A stretch of DNA of 64,000 nucleotides from Mycolicibacter terrae (GCF_010727125.1 NZ_AP022564.1:2108001-2172000); one strand, 5' to 3'; counted from the first letter of the stretch, positions 7,870 through 15,657 are shown. A program made the numbers and translations. Notes: generated by a model not told the origin, from the sequence alone.

Positions 7870-8814
7870 TCAGGCCGTCAGCCGGCCGGAGAAGTAATTG
7901 CCGTTGTCCAGATCGGCGAGCAGGCCGGGCTGAGCGGGTTCCCAGTCGAGGGTCTGGCGCGTGATGAGATTGGAGGCCGGCAGGGACAACGCGACCAGAT
8001 TCGCGTAGAACCCGAAGTGTCCCGGCAGCATCAGCACGTCCGCGGGAATGCTCACGGTGGGCAGGCCCAGGCGGATGGCGATGGCCTCGGCGATCTCGCG
8101 GAACCGGATGCCCCCGTCCTCGATCGCGTGCCAACATCTGCCGGCCGGCCCCTTCTCCAGCGCCAGGCGGAACACGGCGGCTGCATCGCGGACATGCACA
8201 GCGCCCCAGAGGTTTTCGCCGTCGCCGGGGTAGCCGGCGAAGCCCTTTTCCTTCGCAAGCGCGATGAGCCCCGGGAGGAAGCCGGCTTGATCGGTTGTGC
8301 TGTGTGCGATGGTGGGAAGCCGCACGATTGACGCCCGCACTCCCCGCTCGGCGAGGCCGATGACGGCGTCTTCCACGGCGTTACGGAACCGCAGGGTGCC
8401 TTTGTGCTCATCGCCGCTGGGAAGGGCCGGGTCTTCCTCGGTGACCGGTCGGCCCAAGTATCCGGGCGAGGCCATACTGCCCGCGGCGACCAGTGGCTTT
8501 CCGGTTCCCGCGAGTGCCTCGCCGTACGCGAGTATGACCGGGAGTTCTGCGGCGGTCACGGCGTCGATCCCTCCGGAGGCAAGCAGGTCTTGCCGGTGCG
8601 CGACGTGGATGACGCCGTCGGAGTCCGCCGCCGCCGCTTTGAGCCCGTCGAGATCCTGAATGTCGCCGCGGCGCACCGTAGCGCCGAGCGCGGACAACGC
8701 CGCCGCGGCCGTGTCCGACCGGGCCAGGCCGGTGACCTCGTGCCCGGCGGCGATGAGCTCGGGGATGATGTGGGAACCGGAATGGCCGGTCCCGCCGACA
8801 ACGAGAACGCGCAT
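7870..8814 (-). CDS. NAD-dependent epimerase/dehydratase (atypical SDR)
   Basis: A 314-residue extended/atypical short-chain dehydrogenase. The N-terminus has the nucleotide motif VLVVGGTGHSGSHI, then RRGDIQDLDGL and DGVIHVAH, the usual strand-3 and strand-4 positions. A canonical YxxxK is not evident: LVAAGSMASPGYLG occupies the catalytic region. The C-terminal half (WGAVHVRDAAAVFRLAL, WHAIEDGGIRFREIAEAI) matches the epimerase group that binds sugars or aldehydes. AGAAGGG lies upstream of ATG 8814. It is the second gene of a leftward unit beginning with the Rossmann oxidoreductase at 9477. Substrate unknown. Confidence 0.85.
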   Translation of the reverse strand: MRVLVVGGTGHSGSHIIPELIAAGHEVTGLARSDTAAAALSALGATVRRGDIQDLDGLKAAAADSDGVIHVAHRQDLLASGGIDAVTAAELPVILAYGEALAGTGKPLVAAGSMASPGYLGRPVTEEDPALPSGDEHKGTLRFRNAVEDAVIGLAERGVRASIVRLPTIAHSTTDQAGFLPGLIALAKEKGFAGYPGDGENLWGAVHVRDAAAVFRLALEKGPAGRCWHAIEDGGIRFREIAEAIAIRLGLPTVSIPADVLMLPGHFGFYANLVALSLPASNLITRQTLDWEPAQPGLLADLDNGNYFSGRLTA

Positions 8815-8859
8815 TGCTACTGCCCTTCTGGGATAGGTGAACGGGGGGTGCGGGTGCGC

Positions 8860-9477
8860 TCAGCTGAGCAAGCTGACCCCGAGGAAGAAGTTGGTGTGCT
8901 TGACGGAGTGGGCAAGAAGGCCCATCTGCAGTAGAGCCGCGTTCTCCAGAGCCCGTGCCATGGGCAGCTGCCCGGTGTCCAGCGAGCGCAGTCCCAGGCT
9001 CTCGATGAACGCCGACACCCGCCCCTTTGCCGCCGCGTCGTCTCCGGCGATGAACACATCGGCTGGACTATCGGCGAGAACGTTGGCGAACAGGGTGTTG
9101 AACGCCTTGACGACGTGTGTACCCGCGGGGGCCACTTTGGCGATCTCCTCCGCGGCGGAACTGCCCTCGGGGGTGACGAGGCCGGTGAAATCGGAGGTCA
9201 TCGGGTTGGTGATGTCGATGATGACCTTTCCGCGCAGGGCATCTCCGTACTCGCTGACCACCACCGCCGCGCTGGCGTACGGCACGGCGAGGATGACGAT
9301 CTCCCCGACTGGGGCGATGCCGGGCGTCCCGACGGCGGCGCCGCCGACCGCGGCGGCCAACTCCTTGGCTTTGGTCTGGTCGCGGCCGATGACCTCGACC
9401 GCGTTGCCGCCGGCGACCGCCCGGTGGGCCAAGGCGCTCGCCATGCTCCCCAGGCCGATGATGCTGATGCTGTTCAT
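8860..9477 (-). CDS. NADPH-dependent F420 reductase-like Rossmann oxidoreductase
   Basis: A 205-residue protein of the F420-NADP oxidoreductase/ProC-like family. The N-terminus SISIIGLGSMASALAHRAV is a GxGxxA dinucleotide fold, followed by VIGRDQTKAKEL and EIVILAVPYAS. DITNPMTSDFTG and HVVKAFNTLFANVLAD are characteristic of Fno-like proteins, which shuttle hydride between NADP and F420, although many homologues act on other partners. It lies 45 bp upstream of the epimerase gene and is divergent from MarR across a 98-bp gap rich in TTGA/TCAA palindromes, so it is probably MarR-controlled. Confidence 0.85.
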   Translation of the reverse strand: MNSISIIGLGSMASALAHRAVAGGNAVEVIGRDQTKAKELAAAVGGAAVGTPGIAPVGEIVILAVPYASAAVVVSEYGDALRGKVIIDITNPMTSDFTGLVTPEGSSAAEEIAKVAPAGTHVVKAFNTLFANVLADSPADVFIAGDDAAAKGRVSAFIESLGLRSLDTGQLPMARALENAALLQMGLLAHSVKHTNFFLGVSLLS

Positions 9478-9500
9478 GACATGTCCCGTCGTGGTTGACG

Positions 9501-9523
9501 ATCAATATTGTTGATATCTCAAC
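9501..9523. promoter_or_regulatory. MarR-type operator palindromes (TTGA/TCAA)
   Basis: ATCAATATTGTTGAT (9501-9515) and GTTGATATCTCAAC (9510-9523) are overlapping inverted repeats built on TTGA/TCAA half-sites; GTTGAC and GTCAAC flank them at 9494 and 9547. They lie in the divergent gap between the Fno-like gene (9477) and MarR (9576), a typical MarR autorepression site. Confidence 0.6.
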
Positions 9524-9561
9524 CATATGCAGAGAATGGATGATACGTCAACCAAGTGGGG

Positions 9562-9567
9562 TAACAT
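9562..9567 (+). promoter_or_regulatory. Leaderless -10 (TAACAT) of the MarR gene
   Basis: TAACAT sits 8 nt before ATG 9576, which has no Shine-Dalgarno sequence. Confidence 0.4.
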
Positions 9568-9575
9568 AGAAGCCG

Positions 9576-10058
9576 ATGGAACCGAACTGGCTGAACCCTC
9601 GCGAGGACCGCGCCTGGCGTGCCTTCCTGCACGCGCCGCATCGGCTCGCCGTGCACCTGAACCGGTGTCTACAGGGATCCGGCCTGTCCGGGGCCGACTA
9701 CGAGATCCTCGCGGTGCTCTCGGCGCACGATGGGGGCCGCATGGCCGCCCGCGCCCTGTCCAACGCGCTGAGCTGGGAGAAGAGCCGTCTCTCCCACCAG
9801 CTGCGGCGTATGCAGAAGGACGGGCTGATCAGCCGCGAACCCAATCCCGACGACGCACGCAGCATCATGGTCTGCCTGCTCAAGGCGGGCCGTGCCGCCA
9901 TCGAGAAGGCGGCACCCGGGCACGTCGAGGACGTCCGCCGGAACTTCATCGAGCTGTTTTCCCCCGCCGAGCTCGACATGCTCGCCACCCTCAATGAACG
10001 AGTCCTGCACCACCTGGCCGCAAGCCACGACTCCCCCGCCGAGGACGAGCCCGCTTAA
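9576..10058 (+). CDS. MarR family transcriptional regulator
   Basis: A 160-residue MarR protein: dimerisation helix RAWRAFLHAPHRLAVHLNRCL, then the winged helix ALSNALSWEKSRLSHQLRRM with wing SREPNPDDARSIMVCL, then the C-terminal dimer helices. SWEKSRLSHQ is typical of MarR proteins from actinobacteria. Length is normal. It is divergent from the Fno-like/epimerase operon, with palindromes between them, so autoregulation and control of that operon are likely. MarR proteins usually respond to phenolics, hypochlorite or other electrophiles; the ligand here is not visible. Confidence 0.9.
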   Translation: MEPNWLNPREDRAWRAFLHAPHRLAVHLNRCLQGSGLSGADYEILAVLSAHDGGRMAARALSNALSWEKSRLSHQLRRMQKDGLISREPNPDDARSIMVCLLKAGRAAIEKAAPGHVEDVRRNFIELFSPAELDMLATLNERVLHHLAASHDSPAEDEPA

Positions 10059-10078
10059 AGCTGACCCGGCCCAGGATT

Positions 10079-10441
10079 TCAGCCGGCAGACCGGGGGCGA
10101 TCGGTCCGGCCGAGGCGCAGGTGCTCGGTGTGGTAGATGGCTTCGTCGAGTAGCTGGGCAACGTGGTTGTCATAGAGGCTGTAGACGATGCTGCGGCCGT
10201 TCCGCACGCCGGTGACCAGGCCGAGGTTGCGCAGCAATCGCAACTGATGCGAGACCGCCGAGTGCTCCATGCCGACCGCATCCGCCAGTTCGGCTACCGG
10301 GAGTGGGCTTTGCCGCAGCGTAGTCAGGATCAGTAGCCGACTCGGGGTGGCCAGCGCCTGCAACGTGGTTGCTATCTGCGTGGCCGACTCGACATCGAGT
10401 TTGCCTGCCGAGCGGGTCCGGCCCTCAACCCCGTGGCCCAT
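10079..10441 (-). CDS. nmtR: Nickel/cobalt-sensing ArsR-SmtB repressor NmtR
   Basis: A 120-residue ArsR/SmtB protein closely matching M. tuberculosis NmtR from the N-terminus MGHGVEGR to the C-terminal helix. NmtR represses a metal efflux gene until Ni(II) or Co(II) binds. Known ligands are kept: Gly2/His3, D91, H93, H104 and H107 (SLYDNHVAQLLDEAIYHTEH). The two distal histidines of the M. tuberculosis protein, H109 and H116, are R109 and P116 here; as I recall, later work found them non-essential. The recognition helix is HSAVSHQLRLLRNLG. The start is fixed by homology and by TAGGCT 7 nt upstream. No CtpJ-type ATPase is adjacent; instead it faces a His-rich peptide gene across a perfect palindrome. 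Confidence 0.93.
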   Translation of the reverse strand: MGHGVEGRTRSAGKLDVESATQIATTLQALATPSRLLILTTLRQSPLPVAELADAVGMEHSAVSHQLRLLRNLGLVTGVRNGRSIVYSLYDNHVAQLLDEAIYHTEHLRLGRTDRPRSAG

Positions 10442-10448
10442 AGCCGAC

Positions 10449-10454
10449 AGCCTA
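10449..10454 (-). promoter_or_regulatory. Leaderless -10 (TAGGCT) of nmtR
   Basis: On the minus strand TAGGCT is followed by 7 nt and ATG 10441. It lies 15 bp from the NmtR palindrome, so repression of its own gene is plausible. Confidence 0.45.
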
Positions 10455-10468
10455 ACTCATCTAGGCAT

Positions 10469-10488
10469 ATATGAAGACCTCTTCATAT
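10469..10488. promoter_or_regulatory. Probable NmtR operator (20-bp perfect palindrome)
   Basis: ATATGAAGACCTCTTCATAT is a perfect inverted repeat (9-2-9) of the ATATGAA/TTCATAT type bound by ArsR/SmtB metal sensors. It sits between nmtR and the divergent His-rich peptide gene, 51 bp before the latter's start. Confidence 0.75.
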
Positions 10489-10539
10489 GTTCTGGTACGG
10501 TGGGCCCGGTAAGCCAACCGCACCCCCGGAGATGACCCC

Positions 10540-10701
10540 ATGTCACACACCCCGACCTGCGACCAGGAAAACCCAGGTCACACCCACGAGCAGGGTCCTG
10601 TCGAGCACGAGCACACCCACGCTCACGCCGACGGGACCGTCCACGCTCACCCGCATACGCACGAACAGGGCCGGCTGGACGACCACACCCACACGCATTG
10701 A
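10540..10701 (+). CDS. Histidine-rich metal-binding peptide (53 aa, 14 His)
   Basis: An ORF too short for usual length cut-offs, starting SHTPTCDQENPGHTH and ending LDDHTHTH. It has 14 histidines and one cysteine in 53 residues, many as HxH or HTH pairs (EHEHTHAHADG, HAHPHTHE), with no signal peptide or membrane helix. GGAG lies 8 nt before ATG 10540. Synonymous codons are used for His (CAC mostly, CAT twice) in keeping with the high GC, and the other frame at the same place gives a low-complexity Thr/Arg product, so this frame is the real one. It faces nmtR across a palindromic operator. The likely role is cytoplasmic storage or buffering of nickel or cobalt, analogous to Hpn of Helicobacter; that is inference. 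Confidence 0.8.
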   Translation: MSHTPTCDQENPGHTHEQGPVEHEHTHAHADGTVHAHPHTHEQGRLDDHTHTH

Positions 10702-10713
10702 CCTGCGCCGCCT

Positions 10714-11154
10714 CTAGCTGCAGCGCACCTGCCTGTTGAACATGCAATTCAATGGTGGCGAGTACGCCCCGGTCAGCACACCTCTGAAACCGCCCGTGGC
10801 CGACCCGCCGGGGGCAATGATGCGATTCCAGTTCGCCGGAGTCAGAACATAGTGCGTGCCGTACCGTGCAAAGCTGCTGTTCCACGAGTGCGAGATGGAT
10901 TCTCCTGGCGGTAAGTCGAATTCAAGCGTCCAGTCGGACAACGGCACCGCGCTCCAGTTGGTGATGGCGAAGCGGGCGATGAAACCGGTCTGCCACGTCG
11001 ACGTCACCGCCAGCGTCGCGGTGACCGCAGCCGCATGAGCTGTGGCGGTGCTGGCGAGCCCGAGGACGACAACCATCACTGCCGACACGGCTACGTGAAG
11101 CGCTGATCGCCAGCGCCTCAGGTAGCGTTCCAGTCCGGCCATAGCGACGAACAT
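10714..11154 (-). CDS. Secreted CBM2-type cellulose-binding protein
   Basis: A 146-residue protein: an N-terminal signal/anchor (LHVAVSAVMVVVLGLASTATAHA) then one carbohydrate-binding module family 2 domain of about 100 residues. CBM2 features are VTSTWQTGFIARFAITN, LSDWTLEFDLPPGESISHSWN and the C-terminal NCMFNRQVRC, which can pair with an earlier residue or within itself. There is no catalytic domain. M. tuberculosis has a similar short secreted CBM2 protein (Rv1987, from memory). ATG 11154 is chosen because GGGG precedes it at 5 nt; starts at 11172 and 11142 are possible. The gene converges on the His-rich peptide gene with 12 bp between stops. Confidence 0.83.
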   Translation of the reverse strand: MFVAMAGLERYLRRWRSALHVAVSAVMVVVLGLASTATAHAAAVTATLAVTSTWQTGFIARFAITNWSAVPLSDWTLEFDLPPGESISHSWNSSFARYGTHYVLTPANWNRIIAPGGSATGGFRGVLTGAYSPPLNCMFNRQVRCS

Positions 11155-11284
11155 TAGAACCCCACCACCCATGCCGGGCCGCTCGACGCGGGCACGCTGC
11201 AGGATCTTTGCTCAACTGCAACCGTCGTGAAATTGGTGCCGGGGTTTCCCGAACGGGAATTGAGCACGATCGAGCGACTCGCAC

Positions 11285-11310
11285 TGGTCTGACCACTTGA
11301 CCTCTGGTCA
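11285..11310. promoter_or_regulatory. FadR/GntR-type operators
   Basis: TGGTCTGACCA (11285-11295) fits the FadR-family pattern TNGTNNNACNA, and TGACCTCTGGTCA (11298-11310) is a second palindrome of the same GGTC/GACC parts. They end 21 bp before the GntR start at 11332, as expected for autoregulation. Confidence 0.7.
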
Positions 11311-11331
11311 CTTTTCGGGCATGTTGGACGT

Positions 11332-12054
11332 ATGGCTCTGCGACAGGTGACTCGACAATCGGTACCCGACCACGTCTTCGAACAGATCATGTCCGACGTG
11401 CTCAGCGGTGAAATGGCGCCGGGCGCGATGCTGCCCAACGAGCGCAGGCTCGCAGAGGTGCTGGGCGTGTCGCGGCCGGCGGTTCGCGAAGCACTCACAC
11501 GTCTCAACGCCGCCGGCCTGATCGAAGTCCGCCACGGGGACGCCACCACCGTGCGGGACTACCGCCGTCACGCCGGCCTGGACCTACTGCCCCGCTTGCT
11601 GCTCCGCGGTGACGAGCTCGACCTGGCGGTCGTGCGCAGCATCTTGGAGGCCCGGCTGCACAACGGGCCCAAGGTCGCCGAGCTGGCCGCCGAACGCAGC
11701 GGCGCACAAGCGGCCGAGGTGCTCGACGCTGCCGTGGCCGCGTTGGCCGCCGAAGAGGACCCGGTGGAGCGTCAGCGTGCGGCGCTGACGTTCTGGGACC
11801 ACGTCGTCGACGCCGCGGACTCCATCGTCTTCCGGCTGATGTTCAACACGCTGCGTGCCACCTACGAGCCGGCCCTTGAAGCCCTCGCCACCGTGATGGC
11901 CGCCGAGGTGAGCCGCCCCGAGCTGTATCAGCGAGTGACGCAGGCGATCGCCGCCGGCGACCCGGCCGGCGCGAGAAGTGCCGCGGTCGAACTGCTCGAG
12001 CCGGCCACCCACGGCTTGCTGTCCGCCCTGTCCGGATTGGATGAACAGCGATGA
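11332..12054 (+). CDS. GntR family regulator, FadR subfamily (Mce2R-like)
   Basis: A 240-residue FadR-type protein. The N-terminal winged helix shows [45 protein letters not shown] and the C-terminal all-helical ligand domain (VRSILEARL...[11 protein letters not shown]...[10 protein letters not shown]) has the His/Asp residues usual for metal-assisted ligand binding. The N-terminus resembles M. tuberculosis Mce2R (Rv0586) as I remember it, but no mce operon follows here. It overlaps the next gene by ATGA, so the two are cotranscribed and the regulator probably controls a membrane hydroxylase acting on a lipid. Confidence 0.88.
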   Translation: MALRQVTRQSVPDHVFEQIMSDVLSGEMAPGAMLPNERRLAEVLGVSRPAVREALTRLNAAGLIEVRHGDATTVRDYRRHAGLDLLPRLLLRGDELDLAVVRSILEARLHNGPKVAELAAERSGAQAAEVLDAAVAALAAEEDPVERQRAALTFWDHVVDAADSIVFRLMFNTLRATYEPALEALATVMAAEVSRPELYQRVTQAIAAGDPAGARSAAVELLEPATHGLLSALSGLDEQR

Positions 12055-12707
12055 CAACACAGGTACGTAGTGGGGTCACCCTGGTCGACGCCGGCCGGGA
12101 GTTCTGGCGGCACCCCTCCCCCTGGGTCCTGTCGCTCACGTTCATCGCGGCGCTGGCCGCCCGGATCGTCGTCGGCGACTGGCAGTTCAGCGACCTCGTG
12201 CTGCCGGTGCTGATGGTCGCCGCTTTCCCCGTCTTCGAGTGGATCATCCACATCGTCATCCTGCATTGGCGGCCGCGCTCCGCCGGCCGGTTCACCGTGG
12301 ATCCTCTGCTGGCGCGCAAACACCGCGAGCACCACCGTGACCCGCGCAAGGTCGAGCTCATCTTCATACCGTCACCGACGTTGCTCTGGCTGATCCCGAC
12401 CACGGTCGCTGTGCCGTTGCTGGTTTTCAGTCGACTCGGTCTCGGGCTGACCTTCCTGGTCTTCATCACCGCCCTCGGACTCGTCTACGAGTGGACGCAT
12501 TACCTCATCCACACCGATTACAAGCCGAAATACAGTGCTTACCGGGCGATCTGGCGTAATCACCGACTGCACCACTTCAAGAATGAGCACTACTGGTTCA
12601 CCATCACCAGCACCGGAACCGCGGATCGACTACTCGGTACCTACCCGGATCAGTCGGCGGTACCGACGTCGCCGACAGCCAAGAATCTCCACGGCGCGAC
12701 ACGCTGA
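12051..12707 (+). CDS. Fatty acid hydroxylase / sterol desaturase superfamily membrane protein
   Basis: A 218-residue integral membrane protein with the histidine clusters of the non-haem diiron hydroxylase superfamily: EWIIH in TM3, HREHH after residue 80, HYLIH, and [13 protein letters not shown]. Four hydrophobic helices surround them. Such enzymes hydroxylate or desaturate acyl chains, sterols or carotenoids on the cytoplasmic face. The start overlaps the GntR stop (ATGA), so expression is coupled to the regulator. The substrate is unknown. Confidence 0.87.
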   Translation: MTTQVRSGVTLVDAGREFWRHPSPWVLSLTFIAALAARIVVGDWQFSDLVLPVLMVAAFPVFEWIIHIVILHWRPRSAGRFTVDPLLARKHREHHRDPRKVELIFIPSPTLLWLIPTTVAVPLLVFSRLGLGLTFLVFITALGLVYEWTHYLIHTDYKPKYSAYRAIWRNHRLHHFKNEHYWFTITSTGTADRLLGTYPDQSAVPTSPTAKNLHGATR

Positions 12708-12717
12708 CACCTGCGGA

Positions 12718-12766
12718 TGGCCACGGCTGCTTCTCGAACCCGAAGTGTTTGAATAAGCCGTGGCCA
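12718..12766 (+). promoter_or_regulatory. Inverted repeat enclosing the nitronate-monooxygenase start codon
   Basis: TGGCCACGGCT (12718-12728) and AGCCGTGGCCA (12756-12766) are perfect 11-bp inverted repeats with a 27-nt loop. The GTG start (12760-12762) lies inside the 3' arm. A hairpin here would hide the start or stop upstream transcription; there is no U-run after it. Confidence 0.5.
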
Positions 12767-13683
12767 ACCGGATCCAGTCGCTTCTCGGGGTTGCCTACCC
12801 CGTCATCCAGGCGCCGATGACTTACATCGCGCGTGCCGAACTCGCTGCGGCGGTATCCGAGGCCGGCGGGCTCGGCATGATCGAAACCCTCACACCCGAC
12901 GGGCGCGCGGACCTGCGGCGGGTGCGCGAACTCACCGACAAGCCGGTAGCAGCCAACCTCATGATCCAGGGATGGAAGAAGGATCCCTCGATCGTGGACA
13001 TCCTGGCCGAGGCCGGCATACGCCACGTCTTCACCTCGGCCGGCGATCCCGCGTTGTTCACCAAGCTGCTGCACGACGCCGGGATGACAGTGGTGCATGT
13101 CGTCGGATCACTCAAGGGCGCCCACAAGGCCGCCGACGCCGGTGTCGACGCGCTGGTGGTCGAGGGCGTCGAGGGCGGCGGATTCAAATCATTGCTCGGG
13201 GCCTCGACCATGGTGCTGCTGCCCCTGGTCGCCGAAAACGTCGACCTGCCGATCATCGCCGCGGGCGGCATGTGCGATGCACGTTCGGCGGCGGCGTCAC
13301 TGGCGTTGGGCGCCGAGGGAGTGCAGATGGGCACCCGGATGCTGGCCAGTCAGGAATCCGCGGTGCACACGAACTTCAAGGAGGCGATCGTGGCGGCAAA
13401 CGACGCCGGCACAGTACTTCTCGACATTCCCGGCAATCCGACCATGCGGGTTCTGCGGACCGGACTGGCGGCCCGAGTCGCTGCGCACGACCCGAACGCG
13501 CAACTGCTGGGAAAAATCACCGAGCTGTACTTCGACGGCGATATGGAAGCCAGCGTCGCCAACACCGGCCAAGTGTCATCCCGCATTGCCGAACTTCTCC
13601 CGGTGTCGGAGATCATTCGCCGGACCTGGGACGAGATCGACGCCGTGTTGACCGAGGCGCGGTCCCGGACCGGCCGTTCGTGA
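12760..13683 (+). CDS. Nitronate monooxygenase / FabK-like flavoprotein
   Basis: A 307-residue TIM-barrel FMN protein of the 2-nitropropane dioxygenase family. The N-terminus has LLGVAYPVIQAPM, then GGLGMIETL, KPVAANLM, and the FMN-phosphate segment PIIAAGGMCDARSAAASLALGAEGVQMGTR. The usual catalytic loop (A)QGxEAGGH reads VEGVEGGGFKS, so the catalytic histidine of true nitronate monooxygenases is absent; an enoyl-reductase-like role is possible. GTG 12760 is chosen because it gives the family N-terminal length; no Shine-Dalgarno sequence is visible and the codon is buried in an inverted repeat. Confidence 0.85.
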   Translation: MANRIQSLLGVAYPVIQAPMTYIARAELAAAVSEAGGLGMIETLTPDGRADLRRVRELTDKPVAANLMIQGWKKDPSIVDILAEAGIRHVFTSAGDPALFTKLLHDAGMTVVHVVGSLKGAHKAADAGVDALVVEGVEGGGFKSLLGASTMVLLPLVAENVDLPIIAAGGMCDARSAAASLALGAEGVQMGTRMLASQESAVHTNFKEAIVAANDAGTVLLDIPGNPTMRVLRTGLAARVAAHDPNAQLLGKITELYFDGDMEASVANTGQVSSRIAELLPVSEIIRRTWDEIDAVLTEARSRTGRS

Positions 13684-13689
13684 ACCGGA

Positions 13690-13730
13690 AAGGGCGACAG
13701 CGTTGTCGCCGGGTCGGCGAACTCGCCCTT
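13690..13730 (+). terminator. Hairpin after the nitronate-monooxygenase gene
   Basis: Seven bases past the stop, AAGGGCGA (13690-13697) pairs with TCGCCCTT (13723-13730), and inside it GGCGACA-GCGT-TGTCGCC (13693-13710) forms a perfect alternative stem. There is no U-tract, as is common for mycobacterial terminators. Confidence 0.4.
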
Positions 13731-13789
13731 CAATGAGCTCCCAGAGCCCATGATTATGCAATGGATCGCCGGACCCCGATGACCGGACC

Positions 13790-14629
13790 ATGACGTCGCC
13801 CGATTCTTCGCGGGCGACGGCGATCTCGCGCTTTCAGCTGTTCGCTGCCCTCGGAGTGATCGCCATCCCGGCCCTGGGCTGGTTCACCCAACATTGGTCC
13901 GGCGCGACGACCCTGGTGGTGTACTGGTTCGAGAACATCGCCATGTGTCTGTTCGTGATAGCTCGCATCGCCGTGCACCGGCGCTGGAACCCCAGATATG
14001 GTCACTTCCACTATCGCGCACCGCAATCCGGCGGCCCGGCCAAACAATCATTTTTGGCCGGCTTCGCCCTCGTCAGCCTGGCCTTCTGCGCCGCCCACGG
14101 GATCTTCCTCGGGGCCATTCTGGCTCTGCTGGCGCACAACCGTGCGCCTGAGCTTGAGCTCCTTGATCTGGATTGGCGCAGCGCCGGATGGGGATGTCTG
14201 AGCGTACTGCTGTTCCTGACGCTCAATTTCCTACTCGATCTGGTCGATCTGCGCCGATGGTCCTTCCGGGACGTCGAGCGCACCGCCGATATCGGGCTGG
14301 GCCGCGTCATGGTCGTGCATCTGACGTTGCTGCTCGGATTCGCCGGGATCGCCGCCACCGACGCTCCCGGCACGCTGTTCGGGGTCTTCGTCGTGCTCAA
14401 GACCCTCGCCGCACTCAGCACGGTGGTTCCCCAATGGGAGCCGGAACGCCCGCCGCGCTGGCTCAGCAGCTTGATGAACCGGATGCCGAACGTGCACCCC
14501 GGCGAGCGCTTCGAGGATTTCTGGGTCCAGGATCAAGCGCGCGAGCGACAGCGGCAGCGACGCAACGAGCAGCCTTGGCGGACAGCGGCCCCGGATCCCG
14601 GAGCCGGCAATCCAGGGGCGGCCCACTGA
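13790..14629 (+). CDS. Multi-pass membrane protein (DUF6498-like)
   Basis: A 279-residue protein with about six hydrophobic segments (for example FQLFAALGVIAIPALGWF, TLVVYWFENIAMCLFVI, FALVSLAFCAAHGIFLGA, CLSVLLFLTLNFLLDLV, MVVHLTLLLGFAGIA) and a charged cytoplasmic tail rich in Arg and Gln. The VYWFENIA motif next to TM2 and the pattern of helices resemble DUF6498 proteins, of unknown function. ATG 13790 follows several in-frame non-start codons; there is no strong ribosome-binding site. No operon partner is evident: the next gene is convergent with 11 bp between stops. Confidence 0.7.
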   Translation: MTSPDSSRATAISRFQLFAALGVIAIPALGWFTQHWSGATTLVVYWFENIAMCLFVIARIAVHRRWNPRYGHFHYRAPQSGGPAKQSFLAGFALVSLAFCAAHGIFLGAILALLAHNRAPELELLDLDWRSAGWGCLSVLLFLTLNFLLDLVDLRRWSFRDVERTADIGLGRVMVVHLTLLLGFAGIAATDAPGTLFGVFVVLKTLAALSTVVPQWEPERPPRWLSSLMNRMPNVHPGERFEDFWVQDQARERQRQRRNEQPWRTAAPDPGAGNPGAAH

Positions 14630-14640
14630 CCACACCGGGG

Positions 14641-15657
14641 CTACCGGCTCGAAAGACCTCGCGCGATCTCGCCATAGCGTTCGAAACGCTCGCTGTCGCC
14701 CAGCGCGTTATACAAGACCAGCCGAGTCGCCACTCCCCCATACTTGGCGAACAGACTGTCCCCCAACTCATCCCAGGTCGACTCGGTCGCAAAGACCGCC
14801 AGGTGCTCGTCGGTGATCTGTGCCGCCATGCCCGCGAAGTCGCCGGCCTTCTGCTTCTCGCGGATACGGGCGGTCGTCCCCTCGAATCCGGCCTCGTCCC
14901 AGATGAAGGCGTAGTTGGGGGTGCTTCCGTAGAAGCTCATGCTGGCGCGCACCAGTTCGCGTTCCTTATGGCGCTCCTCGTCGCTGTCGCCGACGATCGT
15001 CATCGCGGGCACGATGATGGCGACGTCAGCCGCCGAGCGGCCCGCCCCCTGGGCGCCTTCGGCGACCCTCGGCACGACGTGCCGCGCTATATAACCCGGC
15101 TCACCAAGCGGATGGACGTGCACACCGTCGGCCACCTGACCCGCCATGCGCAGCATCCACGGATTCACCGCGGCGATGTCGACCTTGGGATCAGGGGCGT
15201 CGATCACGCCGGGGCTCCACTGCGGAGTGATGAAGTCGAGGTCGTAGAACGGCCCGTGATGATCCAAGGCCCCGGTTCGGAATGCGGAAAAGCACGCTTT
15301 CACGGCGAGGACGTAGTCGCGCAGGCGCGGGCCGGGATGATCGAACGCCGAACCGTAGCGCCGCACGACATGGGTGCGGACCTGCGTGCCGAGGCCGAGC
15401 CGGAACTTTCCGGCCGTCGCCTCCTGCAGTTCCCACGCCGTCGCAGCGGTGACGAACGGACTACGCGGAAAGGCAACCGCGACTCCGGTCGAAATCTCCA
15501 ATTCGGGCGCGGCCTGAGATGCGATGGCGGCGTTGAGATACGCGGTACGGCCGGCTTCGGTGAGCAACAGACCCGAGAAACCCGCGGCCTGGGTCTGGCG
15601 GGCAAACTCGCCGACCTTCCCCAGCTGCTGTGGAATGGTCATGACGTCAACATGCAC
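14641..15657 (-). CDS. F420-dependent luciferase-like oxidoreductase (TIGR03617-like)
   Basis: A 338-residue LLM-class protein with the TIM-barrel pattern: HVDVMTIPQQLGKVGEFARQ, SGLLLTEAG, ISTGVAVAFPRSPFVTAATAWELQEAT, KFRLGLGTQV and a long C-terminal section ADGVHVHPLGEPGYI. These match the mycobacterial F420-dependent group that carries LTEAGRTAYLN-type N-termini. Such enzymes use F420H2 to reduce carbonyls or activated alkenes; the substrate is not known. The frame begins at ATG 15657. It is divergent from the first FKBP gene. Confidence 0.88.
   Translation of the reverse strand: MHVDVMTIPQQLGKVGEFARQTQAAGFSGLLLTEAGRTAYLNAAIASQAAPELEISTGVAVAFPRSPFVTAATAWELQEATAGKFRLGLGTQVRTHVVRRYGSAFDHPGPRLRDYVLAVKACFSAFRTGALDHHGPFYDLDFITPQWSPGVIDAPDPKVDIAAVNPWMLRMAGQVADGVHVHPLGEPGYIARHVVPRVAEGAQGAGRSAADVAIIVPAMTIVGDSDEERHKERELVRASMSFYGSTPNYAFIWDEAGFEGTTARIREKQKAGDFAGMAAQITDEHLAVFATESTWDELGDSLFAKYGGVATRLVLYNALGDSERFERYGEIARGLSSR

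Noticed and set aside
10487..10717. Thr/Arg-rich plus-strand frame overlapping the His-rich peptide
   Set aside because: The +1 frame with ribosome-binding site and coherent His pattern is more convincing; this one is compositionally random.
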